Shown piece by piece: positions 1-8,347 of a DNA stretch of 55,192 nucleotides. The first letter of the stretch is position 1. The number at the start of each line of letters is the position of its first letter. A program made the position numbers and the translations under genes. Under the pieces are notes generated by a model, which had not been told where the DNA came from, did not search any database, and saw only the letters and a list, made by a program, of their open reading frames with translations. Source of the DNA: a virus; the IMG/VR virus record IMGVR_UViG_3300009183_000115, positions 1-55,192 of that record; one strand, given 5' to 3'.

Positions 1-341
1 CCATATGTCTCAGAAATATTGATTAAATTGGTTAGATTAGGGGAGACTACAGTATTATTTAAGAGTGAAGATGTTGGCTGGCCTTCAAGAGTTAGGTAAT
101 TGTCCTTAATCTTTAGTTGGTATAATTCTTCAGCATATATAGAAACTGCTTCTTCAAAACAAGCGTAAATATTTAAATCGTTAAGTTCGACATCGAGTAC
201 CGGATATCCTAGCTTTCTGGCGCAGTAGTTTGCTACTTTAGGTCCGTCACTTTGATACTCTGTATCGTTGTCGTAGAATCCAAAAGGAGTGCTCCCTGAA
301 ATTGGCCCTGGACTACCGTCGTATATTGTTGGATTTGCCAT
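1..341 (-). CDS. virion structural protein, N-terminal part (runs off left edge)
   Basis: Translating leftwards from the ATG at 341 gives about 113 residues before the window ends. The N-terminus has the pattern TPFGFYDND, then VANYCARKLGYPVLDVEL, then an acidic FEEAVSIYAEELYQLK segment. I recall similar N-termini from structural proteins of T4-like marine phages, but I cannot give a T4 counterpart. It is separated from the upstream fibre-like gene by a terminator and a CTATTTAT element, so it probably begins a new late transcript. The C-terminus and full length are unknown. Confidence 0.75.
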   Translation of the reverse strand, partial: MANPTIYDGSPGPISGSTPFGFYDNDTEYQSDGPKVANYCARKLGYPVLDVELNDLNIYACFEEAVSIYAEELYQLKIKDNYLTLEGQPTSSLLNNTVVSPNLTNLINISETY

Positions 342-369
342 TAATTTTTAGAGGGTTGGTGTATTTTAA

Positions 370-377
370 ATAAATAG
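370..377 (-). promoter_or_regulatory. candidate late promoter element CTATTTAT
   Basis: On the minus strand the sequence reads AGCTATTTATTTAAAATAC, 28 nt before the ATG at 341 and just after a terminator. The extended form is nearly the same as those at 1247 and 47010. A promoter role is inferred from position and recurrence. Confidence 0.5.
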
Positions 378-390
378 CTTCTAAATGTAA

Positions 391-417
391 ATAAAAAAGC
401 CCCTTTTATAGGGGCCT
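391..417 (-). terminator. rho-independent terminator
   Basis: On the minus strand, AGGCCCCT pairs with AGGGGCTT across a short ATAAA loop, followed by a run of T. It lies after the stop of the gene at 441-944 and before the next promoter-like element. Confidence 0.8.
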
Positions 418-440
418 CTTATTTTATATCTTAGTGATTA

Positions 441-944
441 TTAAGCTAGAGCTACGCTAAGGTATCTTGTTCCGTTGTAAATATATAAAGCCGATCCGCT
501 ATAGTAAGCAGAACCTACTACAGGTATCGGTGCTTGTTGTGAAGGAAATACGAAATTACCCTGTCCTGCATTAAAAGACAATTTACCGCTTAAGGTAATT
601 GATCCTGTCATTACATTTGATCCAGATAATAATACAAAAGCTGTCGAATCTAAACCATCTAAGAAATTTGCATTACTTGCTGATACTGCAAGGCTTGAAG
701 TTACTGCATAAGACGCAGAAGTTGCATTAGAAGAAGTAGCAGCTAAGGTTCCAGATACAATCATAGACCCTGTTACTGTAAAGCTGCCGCTTATTGCTGT
801 TCCTAAAGTCGATACAAAAAGGCCGGTAGCATTACCTACACCATCGGTTATATTATTAAGATTTGCTGACGCAGTATTGTTAGTAGTTATCTTCAGTATA
901 GATTGATAAGTAGAAGATATGAGATTTCCAGTTAAACTTGACAT
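441..944 (-). CDS. small fibre-like virion protein
   Basis: This 167-residue protein is rich in Ser, Thr, Ala and Gly. Its middle (about 70-100) has repeated SASYAVTSS-type segments followed by FLDGLDSTAF, a pattern seen in trimeric tail-fibre shafts. The C-terminus (about 130-167) is a compact Gly/Tyr-rich piece that could be a tip. There is no signal peptide, membrane segment or catalytic motif. It lies 12 nt after the gene at 957-1232 and is followed by a strong terminator, so those two probably form a late two-gene unit. Fibre or head-decoration protein are both possible. Confidence 0.6.
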   Translation of the reverse strand: MSSLTGNLISSTYQSILKITTNNTASANLNNITDGVGNATGLFVSTLGTAISGSFTVTGSMIVSGTLAATSSNATSASYAVTSSLAVSASNANFLDGLDSTAFVLLSGSNVMTGSITLSGKLSFNAGQGNFVFPSQQAPIPVVGSAYYSGSALYIYNGTRYLSVALA

Positions 945-956
945 TTTTAAATTATT

Positions 957-1232
957 TTAAGAAACAGAATAATAAGATCCGGAATATAAAACAGCAATTC
1001 CGCTAGTTTGAGATACGGATGTAATATTTCCGTATACGCCGTTTCCGGCTGTAAAAGAAGCTGTAAAATTACTTCCGCTCACTCCACTTAAATTACTAAA
1101 TGAAATACCAGCTACTGTGTTTGTAATTGGAAGATACCAAAAAGCATCTGCTTTTGTATTTATTGCTCCGCTTACTATGGTTCCACCATTTAAACCAAAT
1201 TGATCTCTATCTGTCTGTACTAATTGTGGCAT
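957..1232 (-). CDS. small Gly/Ser-rich protein, probably virion-associated
   Basis: This 91-residue protein is not recognised. It is rich in Ser, Gly, Thr and Asn with alternating hydrophobic residues, which fits a beta-rich virion protein. It has no Cys, no charged clusters and no membrane segment. It is the first gene after the capsid-gene terminator, with a CTATTTAT element 14 nt before its ATG, so it should be expressed late on its own promoter together with the gene at 441-944. Decoration protein or fibre accessory are guesses from position. Confidence 0.55.
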   Translation of the reverse strand: MPQLVQTDRDQFGLNGGTIVSGAINTKADAFWYLPITNTVAGISFSNLSGVSGSNFTASFTAGNGVYGNITSVSQTSGIAVLYSGSYYSVS

Positions 1233-1246
1233 ATGAGTATTTTAAT

Positions 1247-1254
1247 ATAAATAG
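1247..1254 (-). promoter_or_regulatory. candidate late promoter element CTATTTAT
   Basis: The minus strand reads AGCTATTTATATTAAAATAC between the capsid-gene terminator and the ATG at 1232 (14 nt gap). Being directly downstream of a strong terminator supports a promoter role. Confidence 0.5.
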
Positions 1255-1262
1255 CTGTAAAT

Positions 1263-1286
1263 AAAAAAGCCGGCTTACGGGCCGGC
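1263..1286 (-). terminator. rho-independent terminator after the capsid gene
   Basis: On the minus strand, GCCGGC pairs with GCCGGC around CCGTAA, followed by TTTTTT. It lies 30 nt after the capsid-gene stop and closes the head operon. Confidence 0.85.
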
Positions 1287-1316
1287 TTCTTTTTATTCTG
1301 AAATTGTCAGTCTAGA

Positions 1317-3029
1317 CTAGCTAGCTTGAGCAACTTGTAAATCAGAAACGTACACTTTACCATAGTACTCAGGACGGATCATCTTCTTAGCGTAACGAGT
1401 CATGATACCTTTACGTGGAGTGAAGGTATTTGGATCGTAAACTAAAGGAGTCATAATCAATGGTACATAAGGAGCATAAACGGCACCACACTCTAAGAAT
1501 TGGTTACCACGGAAGCCCATTAAGATTGTGTTTTCAGTCATGTAAGGGTTTTTGTAAACCTTGTAACGACTGTTTAAAGCACCAACCTTTTGTACACCGA
1601 ATGCATACTTCATAGTATCTGCTGCACCATCAGTATCAGCTGCAAATCCAGGAATTGATTCCAAGATAGTAGCTACTGTTGGAGAACATACTAAGAAATT
1701 AGCACCACCACGTAAAGTTAATTGGTGGATTTTGTTAGATACCGCTTGTAATTTGATACCTAATGTTTGGAACCAACTCATTTGGTTGTAGTAAGCACCA
1801 GCTGTGTTAGAAACATAAGCTGTACCTGCTTGGTTGATTTGGTTACCGATTTGAGCTGACCAGTTAGCAACTGTTTGAGCGTTCTCAATTAACATATCTA
1901 AGATTTCTAAGTCAATCTCTAAAGAGATGTACTCAGATAACATTCCTGTTAATTCAGCCTCAGCATCTAAGCTATGGTAAGCATTCAAATCTTGTGCAAA
2001 TTCTGGAGTCCATTGTGCTTTCAACTTACGAGTCTTAGCAGAAATAGTCTCAGACTTCATTTGTACGTTGATCTCAGGGATAACGATTGAAGCAGAAGAA
2101 GCAGCGTTCGGGTTAGAGAATGGAGCAGGAGTGTCTGTTGGAGCATCTTCAAAATCACCACGTGTTTGGAAGTTAGTAGACTTGTTGTAGAATAAAGTTG
2201 TACCTAAACCGCCACCTACGCCAGAACCAGAAAGAGAAGTCTGTACTGTTGCTAAGCTAGAACCGCTTACAAAGAATACTAAGTTACCGCCACTGATTAC
2301 TGTGAAATCACTAATCTGTGTAGCAGGAGTAATAGAAGCATTTACGCTACCAGATAATTCAAAAGCACGAACACCGTTAGTGTCTAATACTAATGAGTTA
2401 GTAGGAACTGTAATAGCAATCATTTTGCTATCTACTATTGATTGAGAATAATCAGAGTTGAAATCAACTTGTTGGAAAGTTGCTACTGCTGCAGTTACTG
2501 AACCAGAAGCATAAGAAGCAGAAAATTGGTTAATTGAATAACCGAAACGGCCTTGACCATATAAACCACCAGAAGCTAAGTTACCGAAGCCACTGTTAGG
2601 AGTTTGGTTTAAAGTACCATATACTGATTGACCTTGTACGAAAGGTTTAGGTATATTGTTACCGTATTGGAAATCCAAGTAGAATACTAAACCTGCAGGT
2701 AAGTTCATTGGTTGAACTGAAACGAACTCTTTTGCAGCGATTTGACCGAAGATCTTACGAACTAACGGTAAAGCAACTCCAGCCCATTGTTCACCATTAC
2801 CTGGTGTGAAAGTAGCACCGTTTGTAACGTTACCACCTGTTGATGATTGTTCCATCACTAATTGCTTAGCTTGGTTTTCTAAGATAACAGCCATGTTGTT
2901 TCTATCGTAGTCTTTTAAACCCTCAAGTAAACCACTTTTAGCCCATTTCTTAGACAATTTTTGGCTAACACCTAGCTGATCGCTGTATGGGTTAGCGCTC
3001 TCTAATAGAGATTGTACTAAATTTGACAT
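1317..3029 (-). CDS. 23: major capsid protein, T4 gp23-like
   Basis: This 570-residue protein forms the hexameric capsid lattice. Residues 104-122 (VQPMNLPAGLVFYLDFQYG) closely match the VQPMNSPTG region of T4 gp23. The C-terminal part carries the conserved YKVYKNPY, GAVYAPYVPL and PRKGIMTRYAKK blocks. The first 60 residues look like the cleaved propeptide: VME60 fits the prohead-protease consensus (aliphatic-x-Glu) at almost the position used in T4 (E65), and ILE51 is an alternative site. The middle (about 160-320) is a Ser/Gly-rich insertion, making it somewhat longer than the 521-residue T4 protein. It is the last gene of the operon terminase-portal-protease-scaffold-capsid and is followed by a strong terminator. 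Identity is nearly certain. Confidence 0.97.
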   Translation of the reverse strand: MSNLVQSLLESANPYSDQLGVSQKLSKKWAKSGLLEGLKDYDRNNMAVILENQAKQLVMEQSSTGGNVTNGATFTPGNGEQWAGVALPLVRKIFGQIAAKEFVSVQPMNLPAGLVFYLDFQYGNNIPKPFVQGQSVYGTLNQTPNSGFGNLASGGLYGQGRFGYSINQFSASYASGSVTAAVATFQQVDFNSDYSQSIVDSKMIAITVPTNSLVLDTNGVRAFELSGSVNASITPATQISDFTVISGGNLVFFVSGSSLATVQTSLSGSGVGGGLGTTLFYNKSTNFQTRGDFEDAPTDTPAPFSNPNAASSASIVIPEINVQMKSETISAKTRKLKAQWTPEFAQDLNAYHSLDAEAELTGMLSEYISLEIDLEILDMLIENAQTVANWSAQIGNQINQAGTAYVSNTAGAYYNQMSWFQTLGIKLQAVSNKIHQLTLRGGANFLVCSPTVATILESIPGFAADTDGAADTMKYAFGVQKVGALNSRYKVYKNPYMTENTILMGFRGNQFLECGAVYAPYVPLIMTPLVYDPNTFTPRKGIMTRYAKKMIRPEYYGKVYVSDLQVAQAS

Positions 3030-3058
3030 TTTGTAAATGTGTTTTGTTTTAAAAATTA

Positions 3059-4342
3059 TTATTTAATTCCAGCAAGCGTCTGCCATCTTGTTACAAAGGC
3101 GTCAGCTTCTACAATTGGTCTAGCTGGAGCATTACCAATTGCTTTTGATGCAAAACCTACTGATTCTTTTAATGAAGACTTTTTAGTTTCTACACTAACT
3201 GATTCTAATAGAGTTTTGTACGTGTTTTCAACTTCTTTAACAGATGTTGCTCTGTCGAAAGCGTTGATAACTTTTGTTTTTTGTGACTCGTTAAGGTTTT
3301 TAGCTTTGAAAATTTTATTTACATAAAGCATCTTAGCATTGAAAAGATTCATTTCGTTTAACTCAGTCTTAAGAGCTTTAATAGTTCTTATAGCTTCGTT
3401 AAGGTCTTTCTTCATTTCTTCAACCTTGTAAACGTCAGCAGATTTAGGATCAACCTCACCACCAGGAATTGTTCCGGAAGCAGCACCTTCTTCTACTTTT
3501 TTGCTTTCTTCAGCTTCTAATTCAGCTAAAATCTCATCTAATGAAATCTCTGCTTCGTCATCTGCCATGTCAGTCATGTCGGTACCTAAATCAGCAGCTA
3601 AATCTGTATCAGCATCTAGAGCTCCCATTTCAGCAGCTTCGCCACCTTGTAATGTCATGAATACATCACGAATGATGTCTTTCAATTCACCTACAGTAAT
3701 GTCTACTACTTCTTGTTCGTCTGTACCCTCTTCTTCAGCTTCGTGATCATGTCCACCTTCGATACCTTTTGTTAAATCTTCGCCAGCTTTTTCAGCTTTG
3801 TCGTCAAATTTAGCATCTTTGTCATCTTCTTCAGTGTCATCATCTTCTTCAGCTTCGTGAATAGAGCTTTTTGCTTTTTCAGAATAGCTTCCGTTTGTAC
3901 TACCGTGAGTTGCTTTAGCTTTTTCGCTATAGCTTCCGTTAGTGTTACCTTTAGCAGTGTGTGCTTTCTCATCGTAGCCAGCAGTTGTTGTAGTGTGCTC
4001 ATCTAAGTCACTACCATCATCGCTACCATCTTCAGATAAAGCATCCAATTCAGCTAAGATTTCGTCTAATGTAGACTCATCCATATCTGATTCGTGCATT
4101 TTGTGGTGTTTTTCATCCCACTCAATGTCTTTTGCTACTTTACGTCCTGCTTTTTCAGCATTAACGTCTTTTTTGTGTGTAGATTCAGCTTCTTCCATGC
4201 TTTCAACAGTTTCTTGGAACATAGATTTAACCATTGGTTCAAAGTGTTCAGCAAGAGTAGTTCTAGCTGCTGCTAGGGACGTCTCACGCACTGCTTTAGC
4301 ATCTAAGATTGCCTGTCTAAACAGATCTTGATTACTTTCCAT
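3059..4342 (-). CDS. 22: prohead core scaffold protein, T4 gp22-like
   Basis: This 427-residue, very acidic and helical protein lies between the protease and capsid genes, as gp22 does in T4. The C-terminal third (about 310-400) has the coiled-coil core segment NEMNLFNAKMLYVNKIF, followed by a helix ending in ENTYKTLLESV, typical of gp22-type scaffolds. It is longer than T4 gp22 (269 residues) because of an acidic middle with two repeats: NGSYSEKAK occurs twice in tandem (about 130-160), and LDEILAEL occurs near 92 and again near 270. Such proteins are degraded by the prohead protease during maturation. It has its own CTATTTAT element and a roughly 90-nt hairpin-bearing leader. Confidence 0.88.
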   Translation of the reverse strand: MESNQDLFRQAILDAKAVRETSLAAARTTLAEHFEPMVKSMFQETVESMEEAESTHKKDVNAEKAGRKVAKDIEWDEKHHKMHESDMDESTLDEILAELDALSEDGSDDGSDLDEHTTTTAGYDEKAHTAKGNTNGSYSEKAKATHGSTNGSYSEKAKSSIHEAEEDDDTEEDDKDAKFDDKAEKAGEDLTKGIEGGHDHEAEEEGTDEQEVVDITVGELKDIIRDVFMTLQGGEAAEMGALDADTDLAADLGTDMTDMADDEAEISLDEILAELEAEESKKVEEGAASGTIPGGEVDPKSADVYKVEEMKKDLNEAIRTIKALKTELNEMNLFNAKMLYVNKIFKAKNLNESQKTKVINAFDRATSVKEVENTYKTLLESVSVETKKSSLKESVGFASKAIGNAPARPIVEADAFVTRWQTLAGIK

Positions 4343-4361
4343 TTGTAATGTTGTTTCGGGG

Positions 4362-4427
4362 ATTGCCTATTAGAGTAATGGCAATATAAGTGTAATTAAG
4401 GAATAAGATACCATATTAGAATGGTAT
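4362..4427 (-). promoter_or_regulatory. two hairpins in the scaffold-gene leader
   Basis: ATTGCC (4362-4367) can pair with GGCAAT (4380-4385), and ATACCAT (4408-4414) with ATGGTAT (4421-4427). Both lie between the promoter-like element at 4434 and the ATG at 4342. They could stabilise the mRNA or tune translation; the role is inferred. Confidence 0.45.
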
Positions 4428-4433
4428 ACTGTT

Positions 4434-4441
4434 ATAAATAG
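4434..4441 (-). promoter_or_regulatory. candidate late promoter element CTATTTAT with long leader
   Basis: GCTATTTATAAC on the minus strand follows directly on the hairpin after the protease gene and lies 91 nt before the scaffold ATG. This distance makes a translation-initiation role unlikely here and favours a promoter. Confidence 0.5.
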
Positions 4442-4442
4442 C

Positions 4443-4467
4443 AAGAGCCCCTTGAGAAGGAGCTCTT
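4443..4467 (-). terminator. hairpin terminator after the protease gene
   Basis: On the minus strand AAGAGCTCCTT pairs with AAGGGGCTCTT (one G-T pair) around CTC. It is followed by only a weak T-rich stretch that is also the CTATTTAT element, so termination may be partial. Confidence 0.6.
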
Positions 4468-4485
4468 TAGCGGAAGTATTTGTTA

Positions 4486-5115
4486 TCACTTAATGCAACA
4501 TACACCTGATTGTGTACAGATAATGTCTGAAATAAGTCTATTAATGTCGTTTTGCTTACTGCGAGGCTCTTGTGCGTTGTAAGATTCATTTAATCCGCCT
4601 ACTGGTTTAACATATGCACCGTAAGTACTTGGGGTTGAAACGAAATCCCAGCAAATTAATTCTAAATCTTCGCCAACTTGTACAAGACCTTCACCTATTG
4701 GTGTAACAGATCCCATTGCTCTTGACGAAACTCCTACATTAATACCTGCAAGAAATAATTCTTTTAAAATATTTCCTGAAGGTGTGTCTAATACTTCGAA
4801 TTCACCGTATAGGTCTTTACCCTCCCACCACATTCTTGTAATATTATGACAAACATTCTTAAGATTTATAATAGAAGTCTCAGGATGATCTAATTCACCT
4901 AAAGCTCTCTTCTCTGCTACTGGACCTTCTACATACAGTTCTACTTGTCTTTGTAATGTATCATAGTCGTAAATACGCTTATTAGCATTAGGTTTGTCAG
5001 CAGCCTGTACCTTGCCTGATACTAGGAATTTAGATCTTGGATTCATTTTAGCCTCGTGCAATTGCTGCGGAAGCGGCTTAAACGTTAGGTATTCTATTAG
5101 AACTTCTTTATTCAT
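4486..5115 (-). CDS. 21: prohead core protease, T4 gp21-like (peptidase S77)
   Basis: This 209-residue serine protease cleaves scaffold, capsid and internal proteins after aliphatic-x-Glu during head maturation. Visible family motifs are GELDHPE with the likely catalytic His77, and GVSSRAMGS with the likely catalytic Ser130 or Ser131. The first block (SGKVQAADKPNANKRIY) is also typical. The length matches T4 gp21 (212). The C-terminal tail ends in a Cys-containing CTQSGVCCIK stretch that I do not recognise. It starts 1 nt after the stop of the gene at 5117-6391 and is followed by a hairpin terminator. Its expected cleavage rule is relevant to the many Glu-containing N-termini elsewhere in this window. 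Confidence 0.93.
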   Translation of the reverse strand: MNKEVLIEYLTFKPLPQQLHEAKMNPRSKFLVSGKVQAADKPNANKRIYDYDTLQRQVELYVEGPVAEKRALGELDHPETSIINLKNVCHNITRMWWEGKDLYGEFEVLDTPSGNILKELFLAGINVGVSSRAMGSVTPIGEGLVQVGEDLELICWDFVSTPSTYGAYVKPVGGLNESYNAQEPRSKQNDINRLISDIICTQSGVCCIK

Positions 5116-5116
5116 A

Positions 5117-6391
5117 CTAAGCTGTTACTTTTAATTTGCTTTTTACAGCAGGGTCTTGTCCTTTAACGAATTCTTGAGCAGCAGCTGTGTTAGCTGCTAA
5201 TTTTACTACAGCACCATCTTCGTCTGTGACTTTAGCTACCTCTCTTACAGCTTTCATTAATTTCTCTTTTAAAGATTTTAATTTAGCATCTCTCTGTTCA
5301 CCTTCTGTACCTAATTTAGCTTCTAAATCAGCTATTATCTTTTTATACTTTTCTGGTATTTGATCTGCAGATACTTTCGCGAAAGCATTTTTTAAGAATT
5401 TTAATTCTGATTGATCAATTTCTCTATCAGCTTTTATGCTATGAGGAGAATCTTGAGTAGCTTCTTTAGTAGGCTTTTGTTGATCTTCAGGCATGTTACC
5501 TTTTGGACTAGCCATCTCATCAGCAGTACCTGTTTGAGCTACTTCTTCTTTAGCGTTAGGAACATCTTTCTTAGTTAGGATATTACCTTGAACGTGATGA
5601 ATTTGACCATCGTCAGCTTTAACTGTCGCTGTATCGCCATCCCATTCTGTAATTTCACCAACTAAGCTATTATCTTTTTTTTTAACTCTTGCACCTACAT
5701 TAAAATGTTCGTGCTCAGGGTTAATCTTAGTCATTTCGTCTAAGATGTGCTCTTTAAGAGCCTTTATTGTTTCTTTTCCAGGAGTTGCAAAAGCTTTAAC
5801 ACCGGCTACTTTTTTAGGAGTTTGAGTCATTACTGTAACACCTCTTGGATTTTTGGCTTTTCTCTTTTCTTTCTTCTCTAATGTATCTTCAGTATTTGCT
5901 TTCGCATCTTTCTTGATAACTTTCATCTCATTAGGCTTATCAATTAAGTCAGTTGTTTTAACTTCTTTCATTTTTAAGTCTTGATCCATTTCTTTTACTG
6001 CTTTAAAATTAGCAAGCTGTAATTGCTTGTAAGCATCAGGATCTTTTAAAATATTAGCAACTACTTTCTTTCTAGCTTTAATATAGGTCTCATCTGTAAT
6101 CTCCGGCATTTGAGCTAACTCATATTGAATGCCATGATATACTTGATAGTAGTTAAGTTGATCAATTCCTGGTTCAGGAGGAGTTTCAGCGTTTGGATTA
6201 TGTCCGTAAACCCCTTCAGGTTTAGCAGCTTCCGATAAAATACGCTTTCCTTTTAATATCTTAACAGAATCTTCATATGAAGAAACGTTAGATACATACT
6301 GAGGGAACTCCATGCGAACATTGCGCATAAAGTTTGATTTTGACATTCTACCTTCTAAAAGGTCTGTATACTGTGCTTGTATATTTTTCAT
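5117..6391 (-). CDS. conserved head-operon protein, probable core or internal head protein
   Basis: This 424-residue protein is Lys/Glu/Ala-rich and mostly helical. The N-terminus (1-55) has the block YTDLLEGRMSKSNFMRN and ends in KGKRILSEA; I recall similar N-termini in T4-like phages without known function. Around residues 225-270 is a small beta-type segment (VGARVKKKDNSLVGEITEW) resembling an SH3/KOW-like fold. The C-terminal half is highly charged coiled coil. It lies between the 314-residue protein and the protease, where T4 has its small core genes 67 and 68. Two aliphatic-x-Glu sites near the N-terminus (LLE13 and LSE) could be processed. Function unknown; core protein is inferred from position. 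Confidence 0.6.
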   Translation of the reverse strand: MKNIQAQYTDLLEGRMSKSNFMRNVRMEFPQYVSNVSSYEDSVKILKGKRILSEAAKPEGVYGHNPNAETPPEPGIDQLNYYQVYHGIQYELAQMPEITDETYIKARKKVVANILKDPDAYKQLQLANFKAVKEMDQDLKMKEVKTTDLIDKPNEMKVIKKDAKANTEDTLEKKEKRKAKNPRGVTVMTQTPKKVAGVKAFATPGKETIKALKEHILDEMTKINPEHEHFNVGARVKKKDNSLVGEITEWDGDTATVKADDGQIHHVQGNILTKKDVPNAKEEVAQTGTADEMASPKGNMPEDQQKPTKEATQDSPHSIKADREIDQSELKFLKNAFAKVSADQIPEKYKKIIADLEAKLGTEGEQRDAKLKSLKEKLMKAVREVAKVTDEDGAVVKLAANTAAAQEFVKGQDPAVKSKLKVTA

Positions 6392-6395
6392 ACTA

Positions 6396-6403
6396 ATAAA
6401 TAG
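6396..6403 (-). promoter_or_regulatory. candidate late promoter element CTATTTAT
   Basis: The element occupies the 13-nt gap between the stop at 6405 and the ATG at 6391, leaving a 4-nt spacer (AACTATTTATTAGTATG on the minus strand). Confidence 0.45.
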
Positions 6404-6404
6404 T

Positions 6405-6533
6405 TTATCTTCCTTGTCCGCGATATGCTTTTGGTCTTGGACTGTGTTTATTAAAACTCTTTTGTGCAGAACCTACTTTTCTTTTACCAAATGAAACTTT
6501 GTTATTGTTTCCAGCTGACTTAGTTTTTGCCAT
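6405..6533 (-). CDS. 42-residue basic protein
   Basis: The reading frame from ATG 6533 to TAA 6405 encodes a very basic protein with VSFGKRKVGSAQKSFNKH in the middle and YRGQGR at the end. I recall similar tiny basic proteins with this C-terminus in the head clusters of T4-like phages. It starts just after the gene ending at 6535 and is followed by a promoter-like element that fills the gap to the next gene. Nucleic-acid binding or packaging inside the head is plausible from its charge only. Confidence 0.7.
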   Translation of the reverse strand: MAKTKSAGNNNKVSFGKRKVGSAQKSFNKHSPRPKAYRGQGR

Positions 6534-6534
6534 T

Positions 6535-7479
6535 TTACTTAAGACCTTTTACCTTTGAATAAACTTCGACAACCTGTGAATTTATTTTTTCAAAAACCTT
6601 TTTAGTATTGTGTTTATATGCTAGAGTCTCTTCGCCCTCTGAAAGTTCTCCTTTCATTTGACTAGTGAATTCTAATAATTTTGTAATTTCTGCAAGTCTA
6701 TTATGAATCATCTTAGCAGCATGGTGCAATTGCTCTGGTTTAGATCTCATTGTAGCTTCTTTCTTAAATCTAGAATAAGCTCTTGACTCAGTTAATGGAT
6801 CTTCATCCCATAAATCCTCTACTTCGACTCCTTTAATATGTTTACCAGCTTCTGTAGCAGAAGGCGCTTTTGTAAATCCGACACTTGAATAAGCAGAAAG
6901 ATTTTTAGCTCCATGACTGTTTGTCTTTGCAGGAGATCCAGCAAGACGAGGTGCATCTTCGCCTAAGTTTCCAACTCTTGTAGCTGTATACTTATCTGAA
7001 GGAGCAAGAACAACTGTAGTTCCATCTGGTTTTTCAAATACTCTATCGTTTGGATGAACTAGTTTTACATTTTTAAGTTGGTATCTTTGTATACTTCCGT
7101 CTCCTCTTTCTGATCTAACATCTAGATCGAAATGCTGACCTACTGTACTTTCGTCTTCTCCTAATGTCTTTCTTACTTTTTTAGTGCCTGCAGCATATTG
7201 TTCGCCTGCACCGTTACTCCAACTAGCACCATTTGTAACACCGCCACCTGTAGTAGAACCGCCACCAGCAGGAGCTGCTGCTGCACCTCCGTCTTCGGTC
7301 AAACCTAAAGTTTGCTTCATTATCTCGATAGCTCTCTCAGGTTTAATTAATCCTTTTTCGATTAAAGCGAGAGTGAATTGAATAAGCTCCTCATCAGCAC
7401 CTAAGCTAGTCATAGAGTTTTTCAACCAATCTTGATCTACTTCTTCTCTTAAAAATTGTGTGGCAAACTGATTATTCAT
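6535..7479 (-). CDS. conserved head-operon protein of unknown function
   Basis: This 314-residue protein is not recognised. The N-terminus (1-60) is a helical segment, followed by a Gly/Ala-rich linker (about 65-100) and a compact middle with ERGDGSIQRYQLKNVKLVHPND (split here only by my reading). The C-terminus (about 235-314) is a two-helix segment rich in Glu and Lys. The linker motif VTNGASWSNGAGEQYAAG resembles the capsid protein's VTNGATFTPGNGEQWAG (residues 68-84), a possible shared segment. It overlaps the upstream gene by one base (stop/start). Virion or assembly role is inferred from its place between portal and protease. Confidence 0.55.
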   Translation of the reverse strand: MNNQFATQFLREEVDQDWLKNSMTSLGADEELIQFTLALIEKGLIKPERAIEIMKQTLGLTEDGGAAAAPAGGGSTTGGGVTNGASWSNGAGEQYAAGTKKVRKTLGEDESTVGQHFDLDVRSERGDGSIQRYQLKNVKLVHPNDRVFEKPDGTTVVLAPSDKYTATRVGNLGEDAPRLAGSPAKTNSHGAKNLSAYSSVGFTKAPSATEAGKHIKGVEVEDLWDEDPLTESRAYSRFKKEATMRSKPEQLHHAAKMIHNRLAEITKLLEFTSQMKGELSEGEETLAYKHNTKKVFEKINSQVVEVYSKVKGLK

Positions 7480-8330
7480 TAGTTGATAGCTTTAAGCTCG
7501 CTGATTAATTGATAGTATTGCATTAGACCAATAAGTACTTCGTCTTTAATAGCTTCGTTAGGACTCATAGGTTTAATGAAATTTAAAACTTCATTCAATT
7601 TAATTTGAAGAACTTTATCTTTTGTAGTAGCTTTTAAGCTTGTAATTTCAGTCTTAACCTCTAATAACTTAGTATTTAGGTAGGTTCTTAACTTAGTAGT
7701 ATCTGAAATATTGTTAATATATTCTTTTAGTAAATCTCTTTGCTCATTAGATAAACCTGCATATCTGTCGTTAAATTTCTCAACAAGAATCTTATAAGCA
7801 AGTATTCTAATCTCTTTATCCTCTTTCATAAACTCCTCTACCACCTTAGAAGCTACCTTTCTTTCAGTTAAAGATTCTTTAGTGATATGCTCAAGAAGAC
7901 TTAACTTATTGGTAATGATTTGTTTAGTATCATGTACTTCTGTAGAGATTTGATTCTCAATAAGTGTGTAGATTGACGCGTAGATTTTGTAAGTCTCGAT
8001 CTTTGCTTTAAAAAAGTTATCAAGATCATAAGACTTCTTAATTTCTTTGATTAAGTTGTACTTTTCTTTATCAAGTTTAACTCTATCAAGCTTTTTTGCT
8101 TGTTCTACAATGGTGGTTACTAAGATTTCAGCCTTGGTTTCACTAAGTTTTGGTGAGTTCAACACACTACTATAGAGGTTGTACTCTTTTCCTAACTCTG
8201 TGTCTGTAAAGTATTTCTTAAATACCTTTACGGCTTTAGGGTCTTTATTAGACATCAAGTCAGACGTTGCTTGTCTGACTAAAAGTTCGAATAAAACACC
8301 CGTATTTTTGTATTTGCTATGTTTGATCAT
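7479..8330 (-). CDS. conserved helical protein downstream of the portal gene
   Basis: This 283-residue protein is almost entirely helical and Lys/Glu/Leu-rich, starting IKHSKYKNTGVLFELLVRQ. I recall this N-terminal block from proteins near the portal gene in several T4-like phages, with no assigned function. There are no Cys clusters or membrane segments. It has a variant promoter-like element (ATATTTAT, 8348-8355) 17 nt before its ATG and overlaps the next gene by one base. A head-assembly role is inferred from conserved position only. Confidence 0.6.
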   Translation of the reverse strand: MIKHSKYKNTGVLFELLVRQATSDLMSNKDPKAVKVFKKYFTDTELGKEYNLYSSVLNSPKLSETKAEILVTTIVEQAKKLDRVKLDKEKYNLIKEIKKSYDLDNFFKAKIETYKIYASIYTLIENQISTEVHDTKQIITNKLSLLEHITKESLTERKVASKVVEEFMKEDKEIRILAYKILVEKFNDRYAGLSNEQRDLLKEYINNISDTTKLRTYLNTKLLEVKTEITSLKATTKDKVLQIKLNEVLNFIKPMSPNEAIKDEVLIGLMQYYQLISELKAIN

Positions 8331-8347
8331 TACTATTTAGCTTACTA

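Noticed and set aside
3039-4331. Several plus-strand open frames opposite the scaffold gene
   Set aside because: They are Ser/Phe-rich shadows of the acidic repeats on the coding strand, with no starts or spacing of their own.
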